Of a stretch of 6,470 nucleotides of DNA, positions 1 through 5,105 are shown in pieces. Position numbers and translations under genes: made by a program. The notes beneath the pieces were generated by a model. The model had not been told where the DNA came from. It worked only from the letters and a program-made list of their open reading frames with translations, and searched no databases. Each line of letters opens with the position of its first letter. Within the stretch, counting starts at the first letter, position 1. This DNA is from an uncultured Pseudorhodoferax sp. (lineage in GTDB: Bacteria; Pseudomonadota; Gammaproteobacteria; Burkholderiales; Burkholderiaceae): positions 1 to 6,470 of the forward strand of contig CAJYRH010000609.1 in NCBI GenBank assembly GCA_913776795.1, read 5' to 3'.

Positions 1-782
1 TGGTGGCACATCAGCGTGCCGGTGCTGCGTTGCGGGTGGTAGTACTCGGCTTCGGGGAAACCATAGTCGATGAGCAGCGCCGCGCCGCGCCGCACATGGC
101 CGGCCAGCGTGCGCACGAAGGCCTGGCCCTGCGGGTGGATCTCGGTCAGGTAGCTGTGCGTGCCGGCGATCGCAAGGGGCGGGCGCAGCGCGGTCGGTCG
201 GTCGGCCCAGGCCAAGTCGTCGCCCTGCAGCACCACGCCGCGTTCGTTCCACTGGCCATCCACGCGGTGCAGCAACTGCACGGGCATGGCGTCCAGCACC
301 TCGTTGCCGAGCAGCACACCCTCGATCTGCGCGGGCAGCGCATCGGCCCAGTGCAGCCTGGCGGCATGTGCGGCCAGCCGCTCCTGCTGGCGCGCGCGCA
401 GCGCGGCCGACAGGTCGACGATGGTGTAGCGGCGCACGCGCCCGCCCAGGTGCTCCAGCAGCTGGGCGGCCAATGCGCCGGTTCCGGCGCCGAATTCCCA
501 GACTTCGTCGGTGCCGGTGCGTTCCAGCATCTCGGCCACCTGAGCGGCGAGTGCCTGGCCGAACAGCGGCGACAGCTCGGGCGCGGTCACGAAGTCGCTG
601 CCGCCCTGGGGCATGGCGCCGAACTTGTGGCGGGCATTGGCGTAGTAGCCCAAGCCCGGCGCGTACAGCACCTGCACCATGAAGCGGTCGAACGGCATCC
701 AGCCGCCGGCATCCCGGATGCTGCGCTGGATAATCTCAAGCAGTCCGCCAGGGGAACCAGCGGGAACGGATGTGGACGCCAT
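1..782 (-). CDS. MidA-family class I SAM-dependent methyltransferase, C-terminus cut by window edge
   Basis: Reading the minus strand from the ATG at 782-780 gives 260 complete codons, open to the left edge. The family (COG1565/DUF185, MidA/NDUFAF7-like) usually has about 360-400 residues, so the last third is missing. Visible landmarks are the AGGWMPFDRFM entry helix (25-35), PGLGYY (42-47), the SAM-binding glycine loop EFGAGTG (96-102), the motif-II acidic residue in IVDLS (121-125), GNEVLDAMPV (159-168) and IDYGFPEAEYYHPQR (238-252). These are the family's signature blocks. Mitochondrial NDUFAF7 methylates an arginine of a complex I subunit; the bacterial substrate is not known to me, so no precise role is claimed. 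No good Shine-Dalgarno sequence precedes the ATG, but the N-terminal alignment supports it. The gene diverges from the pterin cluster across a 126-base gap. Family is confident, substrate unknown. Confidence 0.9.
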   Translation of the reverse strand, partial: MASTSVPAGSPGGLLEIIQRSIRDAGGWMPFDRFMVQVLYAPGLGYYANARHKFGAMPQGGSDFVTAPELSPLFGQALAAQVAEMLERTGTDEVWEFGAGTGALAAQLLEHLGGRVRRYTIVDLSAALRARQQERLAAHAARLHWADALPAQIEGVLLGNEVLDAMPVQLLHRVDGQWNERGVVLQGDDLAWADRPTALRPPLAIAGTHSYLTEIHPQGQAFVRTLAGHVRRGAALLIDYGFPEAEYYHPQRSTGTLMCH

Positions 783-852
783 GGGGACGAAGGATGCGGA
801 AATGCCGGCGCGCCGATGTGCCGGCCTGGGGCGCCGGTCGGCCGGGGCGCCG

Positions 853-858
853 ATTATG
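853..858 (-). promoter_or_regulatory. Candidate -10 element for the minus-strand methyltransferase
   Basis: Read on the minus strand, these bases are CATAAT, five of six matches to the sigma-70 -10 consensus in otherwise very GC-rich sequence. Transcription would begin near 846 and leave a leader of about 60 bases before the ATG at 782. No convincing -35 box lies at normal spacing; the nearest weak GTCAGG-like run on the minus strand, at 883-878, is 19 bases away. The same AT-rich spot could serve the plus strand as GATTAT (852-857), a poorer match. Confidence 0.3.
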
Positions 859-897
859 CGGCCCGTCCTCCCCGGTCCCTGACGGCATACGGAAGGC

Positions 898-901
898 AGG
901 A
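898..901 (+). promoter_or_regulatory. Shine-Dalgarno AGGA fixing the reductase start at 909
   Basis: AGGA ends seven bases before the ATG at 909. This reading frame is open all the way back to the left edge, so frame length cannot set the start. The site, together with the immediate appearance of a Rossmann first strand and glycine loop after ATG 909, does. Confidence 0.6.
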
Positions 902-908
902 CGCAATC

Positions 909-1709
909 ATGGCGGATGAAGTGTTGGTGACGGGCGGCAGCCAGCGCCTGGGGGCCGAACTGGTGCGGGCGTTCGCGCACGCGGGCTGGCATGTGTGGTG
1001 CCACTACCAGCGCTCGCAGGAGGCAGCCATGGGCTTGCAGGCGGAGTTGCGCGCCGCAGGCTGCGCGGTCGACACCGTGCAGGCCGACCTGGCCGATCCG
1101 CAGGCTGCCGTGGCCATGATGGACGCCATCGCCGCGCGGGGCGGCGGCCTGCGCGCGGTGGTCAACAACGCCTCGCTGTTCGAGCCCGACACCGGTGCCG
1201 ATTTCGAGCCGGACCGGGCCCGGCGCCAGCTCGACGTGAACCTGCTCGCCCCCCTGCTGCTGGGCCGGGAGCTGGCGCGCCAGCTGGCGCGCCGCCCGCG
1301 GGCCGACGCGTGTGTCGTGCACGTGCTGGACCAGAAGGTCGCCAACCTGAACCCGGACTACTTCTCCTACACCGTGTCCAAGCTGGCGCTGGAGCGCGCG
1401 GTGGCGCTGCAGGCCCAGGCGCTGGCGCCGGCCGTGCGCGTGTGCGGCGTGGCGCCGGGCCTGATGTACCTGAGTGGTCCGCAGAGCGCGGAAAACTTCG
1501 CGCGCGCCAGCCGCGTCAACCTGCTGCGCCGGCCGATCGACCCGGCCGATGTGGCGCAGACTTGCCTGTTCCTCGCGCGCACGCCGGCCATCACGGGCGC
1601 GACGGTCTGTGTGGACAATGGCCAGCATCTGGTGCCGCTGGAACGGGATGTCATGTTTGTCGTCGATGGATGGGTCAAGGAGTCGCAAGATGCTGACGGC
1701 CGGGTTTGA
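909..1709 (+). CDS. folM: FolM/PTR1-like short-chain dehydrogenase (pteridine reductase type)
   Basis: A 266-residue cytosolic NADPH-type SDR. The cofactor loop is TGGSQRLG (8-15); Arg13 sits where PTR1 and FolM carry the Arg that favours NADPH. NNAS is at 86-89 and the helix Asn at 111. The catalytic part reads LDQK (Asp141) followed by YTVSK (Tyr154, Lys158). The Asp-to-Tyr spacing of 13 and Tyr-to-Lys of 4 match Asp181/Tyr194/Lys198 of Leishmania PTR1 and the equivalent Asp of E. coli FolM, rather than the classical SDR Ser. GVAPGL is at 180-185 and the tail has GQHLVPLERDVMF (238-250). Known relatives reduce dihydromonapterin, dihydrobiopterin or dihydrofolate. The gene overlaps the following FolB gene by 20 bases, which supports a pterin substrate. 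Start is ATG 909; the open frame upstream is antisense to the methyltransferase. Family sure, exact substrate inferred. Confidence 0.82.
   Translation: MADEVLVTGGSQRLGAELVRAFAHAGWHVWCHYQRSQEAAMGLQAELRAAGCAVDTVQADLADPQAAVAMMDAIAARGGGLRAVVNNASLFEPDTGADFEPDRARRQLDVNLLAPLLLGRELARQLARRPRADACVVHVLDQKVANLNPDYFSYTVSKLALERAVALQAQALAPAVRVCGVAPGLMYLSGPQSAENFARASRVNLLRRPIDPADVAQTCLFLARTPAITGATVCVDNGQHLVPLERDVMFVVDGWVKESQDADGRV
1677..1682 (+). promoter_or_regulatory. Strong Shine-Dalgarno AAGGAG for the first FolB gene, inside the reductase gene
   Basis: AAGGAG lies seven bases before the ATG at 1690, within the last codons of the reductase gene. It fixes the start at 1690 although the frame is open further upstream, and it implies translational linkage of the two genes. 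Confidence 0.75.
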
Positions 1710-2112
1710 GGGTCCGGGGCTGCTGCAGCACTGCCGCAAGCTGTTCCTGCGCCGCCACGAGGTGCAGGTGCGCATCGGCGCGCACGCGTTCGAGCAGACG
1801 GCGCCGCAGCGCCTGTGGATCGACGTGGCGCTGTACGTGCCCTATGCGCAGTCCACGCCGGCCCAGGACCGGCTCGACGAGGTGGTGGACTACGACTTCG
1901 TGCGCGCGGTCGTGGCCGACCGCATTGCCCAGGGCCACATCGTGCTGCAGGAGACGTTGGCCGACGACCTGGCCCGGCGGCTGCTGGCCCACCCCGGCGT
2001 GCAGGCTGTGCACCTGTCCACCAGCAAGCCCGACGTCTACCCCGATTGCGAGGCGGTGGGTGTCGAGGTGTTCCTGTCCAAGCCCCAGCCCCTTTCCGCC
2101 GTGCAGCCATGA
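1690..2112 (+). CDS. folB: Dihydroneopterin aldolase, FolB type
   Basis: A 140-residue FolB-fold protein expected to cleave 7,8-dihydroneopterin to 6-hydroxymethyl-7,8-dihydropterin and glycolaldehyde in folate synthesis. All family active-site positions are recognisable: Glu35 in RIGAHAFEQTAPQ, Tyr68 in VVDYDFV, Glu88 in VLQETLAD (pterin-ring anchor) and Lys113 in the STSKPDVYPD segment (catalytic Lys, Ser-Lys-Pro as in FolB). The protein is longer than the usual 115-125 residues because of an extension of roughly 17 residues at the N-terminus and a short proline-rich tail. The start is set by AAGGAG at 1677-1682. It overlaps the reductase gene upstream by 20 bases and the next gene by an ATGA junction (2109-2112), so the three are almost certainly one transcript. 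Aldolase versus epimerase activity cannot be proven from sequence, and many FolB enzymes also epimerise. Confidence 0.88.
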   Translation: MLTAGFEGPGLLQHCRKLFLRRHEVQVRIGAHAFEQTAPQRLWIDVALYVPYAQSTPAQDRLDEVVDYDFVRAVVADRIAQGHIVLQETLADDLARRLLAHPGVQAVHLSTSKPDVYPDCEAVGVEVFLSKPQPLSAVQP

Positions 2113-2483
2113 CGATCAACGCCGCGGGCAACCAGACCCTGCACCTGACCGGGCTGCGCTTCGACGCCAACCTGGGCATCCTCGATTCCGAGAAGACCGC
2201 ACCCCAGCCCATCCTGGTGGATGCCGAGCTCAACCTCGGCACCCAGCCGCTGCGCCCGCGCGACGACGACATCACCCATGTGCTGGACTACCGCAAGGTG
2301 CGCCAGATCGTGATCGACGAATGCACGGCCGAGCATGTGAACCTGCTGGAAAGCCTGATCGGCAAGCTGGCCCAGCGCCTGATGCAACTGCCCGGCGTGC
2401 TGGGGGTGCGCGTGAAGATCGCCAAGCTGGAGATCTTCGACGACTGCGAAGTGGCGATCCGGGTCCAGGCCGGGCAGTGGTGA
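2109..2483 (+). CDS. Second FolB/FolX-family protein (dihydroneopterin aldolase or epimerase)
   Basis: A 124-residue tunnelling-fold protein, the usual family length. Active-site positions are present: Glu28 in [11 protein letters not shown], Tyr61 in LDYRKVR, Glu81 in NLLESL and Lys106 in [15 protein letters not shown]. After the catalytic Lys it has Leu, not the Pro of classical FolB. E. coli FolX (dihydroneopterin triphosphate 2'-epimerase) also has Lys-Leu here, plus a similar LxxLR opening and a similar NYR/DYR block. It is therefore clearly diverged from its upstream neighbour (1690-2112), sharing mainly active-site residues, and is not a fresh duplicate. The ATG lies in the ATGA overlap with the upstream stop, indicating coupled translation. 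It may be the epimerase that feeds the FolM-like reductase at 909-1709, or a second aldolase; betaproteobacterial proteins of this type are commonly annotated as dihydroneopterin aldolase. I leave the symbol open. Confidence 0.85.
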   Translation: MTINAAGNQTLHLTGLRFDANLGILDSEKTAPQPILVDAELNLGTQPLRPRDDDITHVLDYRKVRQIVIDECTAEHVNLLESLIGKLAQRLMQLPGVLGVRVKIAKLEIFDDCEVAIRVQAGQW

Positions 2484-2492
2484 CGGGGAAAA

Positions 2493-2516
2493 GGCCCCGC
2501 GCAGCGCGGCAGGGCC
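2493..2516 (+). other. GC-rich hairpin between the pterin cluster and ttcA
   Basis: CCGCG (2497-2501) pairs with CGCGG (2505-2509) around a CAG loop, and GGCC (2493-2496) can pair with GGCC (2513-2516) across a small bulge. No T-run follows, so it is not a standard intrinsic terminator; it could slow transcription or protect the upstream mRNA end. The 73-base gap to ttcA is otherwise featureless apart from a 5-base inverted repeat at 2522-2537. Confidence 0.25.
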
Positions 2517-2546
2517 GGCTTGGCGGAAAATCCCGCCCTTGCCCGC

Positions 2547-2550
2547 AGGA
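2547..2550 (+). promoter_or_regulatory. Shine-Dalgarno AGGA fixing the ttcA start at 2557
   Basis: AGGA ends six bases before ATG 2557. It argues against the alternative TTG at 2539, which would add six residues and place this site inside the coding region. Confidence 0.6.
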
Positions 2551-2556
2551 AGCCCT

Positions 2557-3483
2557 ATGAACGCCGTCTGGACCGCCGAAGAACCCGCCACCGAAGCCGC
2601 ACCCGCCGCCCAGCCCAGGATCGAGCGCGAAACCCACAAGCTGGAGAAGCGCCTGTGCCGCCTGATGGGCCAGGCCATCGTCGACTACAACATGGTCGAG
2701 GAGGGCGACAAGGTCATGGTCTGCATGTCCGGCGGCAAGGACAGCTACGCCATGCTGGACATCCTGCTCAAGCTGCGCGCGCGCGCCCCGATCCACTTCG
2801 ACATCGTGGCCGTCAACCTGGACCAGAAGCAGCCCGGCTTCCCCGAGCATGTTCTGCCTGCGTATTTGAAGAGCCAGGGTGTGCCCTTCCACATCGAGGA
2901 GCAGAACACCTACAGCATCGTCAAGCGCGTGATCCCCGAGGGCAAGACCACCTGCGGCCTGTGCAGCCGGCTGCGCCGCGGCATCCTGTACCGCGTGGCC
3001 GACGAGCTGGGCGCGACCAAGATCGCGCTGGGCCACCACCGCGACGACATCCTGCAGACGCTGTTCCTCAACATGTTTTTCGGCGCCAAGTTGAAGGGCA
3101 TGCCGGCCAAGCTGGTCAGCGACGACGGCCGCCACATCGTGATCCGCCCGCTGGCCTACGTGCCCGAGCGCGACCTCGTGCGCTGGGCCGCGCACCGCGA
3201 ATTTCCCATCATCCCGTGCACGCTGTGCGGCAGCCAGGAGAACGCCCAGCGCAAGCAGGTCGCCGCCATGCTGCAGGAGTGGGAGAAGAAGTACCCGGGC
3301 CGCGTGGAGAACATGTTCAGTGCGTTACAGAATGTCGTGCCTTCGCACCTGATGGACGGAACGTGCTACGACTTCAAGGGTCTGAAAACCACGGGCGTGC
3401 CCGATCCCGCTGGCGACAAGGCGTTCGACACGGAGGACATCGCGCCGCCCGTCGCACCGCTGCTGCAGGTCGTCCGGCTCTGA
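2557..3483 (+). CDS. ttcA: tRNA cytidine(32) 2-sulfurtransferase TtcA
   Basis: A 308-residue PP-loop enzyme, close to the 311 residues of E. coli TtcA. It adenylates C32 of certain tRNAs and replaces the 2-oxygen with sulfur to give 2-thiocytidine, using a [4Fe-4S] cluster. The PP-loop SGGKDS is at 58-63. The first Cys pair, [12 protein letters not shown], gives Cys133 and Cys136. ALGHHRDD is at 157-164. The second pair, [11 protein letters not shown], gives Cys221 and Cys224, followed by the RKQ that is typical of TtcA. All family landmarks are intact. The first 20 or so residues are Ala/Pro/Glu-rich and probably disordered. The start is ATG 2557, supported by AGGA at 2547-2550. It follows the pterin genes after 73 bases and may share their transcript. 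The lipoprotein gene begins 31 bases after its stop with no terminator between. Confidence 0.96.
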   Translation: MNAVWTAEEPATEAAPAAQPRIERETHKLEKRLCRLMGQAIVDYNMVEEGDKVMVCMSGGKDSYAMLDILLKLRARAPIHFDIVAVNLDQKQPGFPEHVLPAYLKSQGVPFHIEEQNTYSIVKRVIPEGKTTCGLCSRLRRGILYRVADELGATKIALGHHRDDILQTLFLNMFFGAKLKGMPAKLVSDDGRHIVIRPLAYVPERDLVRWAAHREFPIIPCTLCGSQENAQRKQVAAMLQEWEKKYPGRVENMFSALQNVVPSHLMDGTCYDFKGLKTTGVPDPAGDKAFDTEDIAPPVAPLLQVVRL

Positions 3484-3499
3484 GCGGGACCGGTGCGCA

Positions 3500-3505
3500 G
3501 GGGAG
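3500..3505 (+). promoter_or_regulatory. Shine-Dalgarno GGGGAG for the DUF4136 lipoprotein
   Basis: The site ends nine bases before ATG 3515 and favours it over the in-frame ATG at 3527. It lies in the 31-base gap after ttcA, consistent with read-through from ttcA. Confidence 0.5.
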
Positions 3506-3514
3506 ATCGTTCCG

Positions 3515-4147
3515 ATGCGTGTCCAGATGAAGTTTTCCTTGGTGGTGGCCGTGGCGGCCACCGTTCTGCTGTCCGGTTGCGCCACGAGCTATGTGGTCGA
3601 TAACCAGGTGCAGACCTTTTCCGGGCTGCGGACGGTGCCGCAGCCGGCCACCTACCGCTTCGAGCGGCTGCCCTCGCAGCAGTCGGCCGCAGGCGCGCAG
3701 GCGCAGCTGGAGGCCGCGGCCGAGCCGGCGCTGGCCAAGGCAGGCTGGGTGCGCAACGACGGCGCGCCCCGCTACAGCGTGCAGATCGACAGCACGGTGC
3801 TGACCAGCACCCAGGTGGTCGATCCCTGGATGTACAGCCGCTTCGGCCCCTGGGGGCCCGCCTACGGCCGGCGTTGGACCGGCGGCGCGGGGTTCTATGG
3901 CTGGGGGCCGTACTGGAGCTACCGCAACGACATCTGGGACCGCAGCTATTCCCAGCGGCAGGTGAGCGTCGTGATCCGCGATCTGTCCAACCAGCAGGTG
4001 GTCTACGAGACGCGCGCCTTGCACGAGTCGCGCTGGCCCAACGACCCGGGGCTGCTGACGCCCATGTTCGACGCCGCGTTGAGCAGCTTCCCGCAGCCGC
4101 CGGCCGGCGTGCGGCAGGTCAACATCGAGATTCCTCTCAAGAAGTGA
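3515..4147 (+). CDS. DUF4136 domain-containing lipoprotein
   Basis: A 210-residue predicted lipoprotein. A short basic start (Arg2, Lys6), a hydrophobic stretch (8-19) and the lipobox LSGC (19-22) indicate lipidation at Cys22 by signal peptidase II. The residue after Cys is Ala rather than Asp, so outer-membrane sorting is expected. The mature part matches DUF4136 in style: TYRFERLPSQQ (46-56), an Ala-rich helix ending in ALAKAGW (72-78), the strand RYSVQIDSTV, then SVVIRDLSNQQVVYETRA (151-168) and a C-terminal FPQPPAGVRQVNIEIP block. A Trp/Tyr/Gly/Arg-rich segment (about 105-142) interrupts the core and is likely a surface loop. The start is ATG 3515 with GGGGAG (3500-3505) nine bases upstream; the internal ATG at 3527 would also leave a workable signal peptide. 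The function of DUF4136 is not known, and neighbours give no clear hint. Confidence 0.88.
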   Translation: MRVQMKFSLVVAVAATVLLSGCATSYVVDNQVQTFSGLRTVPQPATYRFERLPSQQSAAGAQAQLEAAAEPALAKAGWVRNDGAPRYSVQIDSTVLTSTQVVDPWMYSRFGPWGPAYGRRWTGGAGFYGWGPYWSYRNDIWDRSYSQRQVSVVIRDLSNQQVVYETRALHESRWPNDPGLLTPMFDAALSSFPQPPAGVRQVNIEIPLKK

Positions 4148-4174
4148 CCCCGCGCCCTTTCGGCCGCCTTACGG

Positions 4175-4188
4175 GGCGCCCGGGCGCC
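4175..4188. repeat. Perfect 14-base GC palindrome
   Basis: GGCGCCCGGGCGCC equals its own reverse complement. It begins 28 bases after the lipoprotein stop codon and overlaps a CCCCG/CGGGG pairing with 4148-4152. It may form a short stem at the 3' end of the transcript or be a protein site; nothing in the sequence decides between these. Confidence 0.35.
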
Positions 4189-4370
4189 GGCGAATGTGCC
4201 TGCCAGCGGTGACCGGCGCATGCCGGGCGCCACGCCGGGCAGCCCGCCGCCGGGCACCGCGTCCACGCCGATGGATGGGGGGCTGCCCGTGCGGCCAGCA
4301 CTGTGGCGTTGCAGAGCGCTGCAGTTCCCTGCAGGTCACCGCGGGGTCGGGCCTGCACGGGTGGCACTCC

Positions 4371-4376
4371 TAGAAT
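4371..4376 (+). promoter_or_regulatory. Candidate -10 hexamer TAGAAT for a leaderless phosphatase mRNA
   Basis: TAGAAT matches the sigma-70 -10 consensus at five of six positions and is an AT-rich island in GC-rich sequence. Its 3' end is seven bases before ATG 4384, so the expected start of transcription falls at 4383-4384, on the start codon itself. No Shine-Dalgarno sequence is present between it and the ATG. The -35 region around 4347-4353 is poor. Confidence 0.4.
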
Positions 4377-4383
4377 CCTCCCC

Positions 4384-5025
4384 ATGGACGCCACCCGCAT
4401 CATCGCCATCCGCCACGGCGAAACCGCCTGGAACGTGGACACCCGCATCCAGGGCCACCTGGACATTCCGCTCAACGACATCGGCCTGTGGCAGGCGCGC
4501 CGGCTGGGCGCTGCGCTGGCTGGCGAGCCGCTGGCGGCCATTTATGCGAGCGACCTCGGCCGCGCCATGCAGACCGCCCAGGCCGTGGCCGACGTGGCCG
4601 GTCGCACGGTCGTGCCCAACACCGGCCTGCGCGAGCGCGCGTTCGGCCGGTTCCAGGGCCGCACCTTCGCCGAGATCGAAGCGGCCTGGCCCGAGGATGC
4701 GCTGCTGTGGCGCAGGCGCGATCCGGCCTTCGCCCCGCCGGAAGGTGGCGAGTCGCTGCTCGTGTTTCGCGACCGGGTCCTTCGCACGCTCGGCCGCCTG
4801 GCCGCGCGCCACGTCGGCGAGCAGATCGTGCTGGTCGGCCATGGTGGGGTGATGGATGTGCTCTACCGCGCCGCCACCGGCCAGGAGCTGCAGGCACCGC
4901 GCACCTGGGCGCTGGGCAATGCCGCCGTGAACCGCCTGCTGTGGACGCCCGACACGCTGACACTGGTCGGCTGGGCCGACACCGGCCACCTGGACGCGGC
5001 CGCACTGGACGAAACCAGCACATGA
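4384..5025 (+). CDS. Histidine phosphatase superfamily protein (phosphoglycerate mutase-like)
   Basis: A 213-residue cytosolic protein of the branch 2H phosphatase fold (COG0406). The RHGET signature is at 10-14, with His11 as the phospho-acceptor and Arg10 in the phosphate pocket. Arg60 is in YASDLGRAMQTA. Glu84 in LRERAFGRFQG is the likely acid/base, and His153 is in VLVGHGGVMD. All four pocket positions are intact, so it should be active. Substrates in this family range from sugar phosphates to nucleotides and alpha-ribazole phosphate; the length and lack of cobalamin genes nearby do not favour any one. The start is ATG 4384 because RHGET normally begins within the first dozen residues; an upstream in-frame GTG at 4303 would add an unrelated 27-residue head. 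No Shine-Dalgarno sequence precedes the ATG. The stop overlaps the ATG of a 27-codon frame at 5022. Confidence 0.92.
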   Translation: MDATRIIAIRHGETAWNVDTRIQGHLDIPLNDIGLWQARRLGAALAGEPLAAIYASDLGRAMQTAQAVADVAGRTVVPNTGLRERAFGRFQGRTFAEIEAAWPEDALLWRRRDPAFAPPEGGESLLVFRDRVLRTLGRLAARHVGEQIVLVGHGGVMDVLYRAATGQELQAPRTWALGNAAVNRLLWTPDTLTLVGWADTGHLDAAALDETST

Positions 5026-5105
5026 GCGCCGCGCCCGGCCGTCCCGCACCGACCCGCTCCAGCCGGGGCGGACGACAGGCCGCAGGCTGGCGGGGTCACC
5101 GATGA
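5022..5105 (+). CDS. Doubtful 27-residue frame bridging the phosphatase and PLP-enzyme genes
   Basis: The ATG at 5022 overlaps the phosphatase stop as ATGA, and this frame's own TGA (5103-5105) overlaps the ATG of the PLP-enzyme gene (5102) in the same way. The peptide is Arg/Gly/Ala/Pro-rich, basic, with no signal peptide or recognisable motif. Third positions are about three-quarters G/C by eye, lower than in the neighbouring genes. It may be a translated relay that keeps ribosomes on the mRNA across the 76-base gap, or mere coincidence in GC-rich sequence. Confidence 0.2.
   Translation: MSAAPGRPAPTRSSRGGRQAAGWRGHR

Larger units (their letters stand above)
4148..4383 (+). other. 236-base intergenic region with palindromes and GCCGGGC-type repeats
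   Basis: This is the longest non-coding stretch in the window. It begins with CCCCG (4148-4152), which can pair with CGGGG (4172-4176), followed by a perfect 14-base palindrome GGCGCCCGGGCGCC at 4175-4188. Either could end transcription of the lipoprotein gene, but no T-run follows. Between 4218 and 4260 the sequence repeats variants of GCCGGGC. CTGCAG occurs twice around 4319-4334. The last 15 bases hold a -10-like hexamer. I see no convincing coding frame, tRNA or riboswitch here. Confidence 0.5.

Noticed and set aside
3..908. Apparent 300-codon N-terminal extension of the reductase frame back to the left edge
   Set aside because: This stretch is antisense to the clearly recognisable MidA-family gene. 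Its translation has no family features, and the SDR Rossmann start falls right after ATG 909, which has its own AGGA site.
2522..2537. Inverted repeat GGCGG/CCGCC before ttcA as a terminator or operator
   Set aside because: Only five base pairs with a six-base loop and no T-run. This is likely by chance in GC-rich DNA.
2539..2556. TTG 2539 as an earlier start for ttcA
   Set aside because: It would place the AGGA site at 2547-2550 inside the coding region and has no binding site of its own. ATG 2557 gives near-E. coli length.
2272..3195. 307-codon minus-strand open frame opposite ttcA and the second FolB-family gene
   Set aside because: It is antisense to two well-supported genes and its translation is a His/Ala/Val/Asp-rich shadow with no motif.
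4319..4334. Paired CTGCAG hexamers as a regulator site
   Set aside because: Each is a common six-base palindrome in this composition, and no longer symmetry surrounds them.
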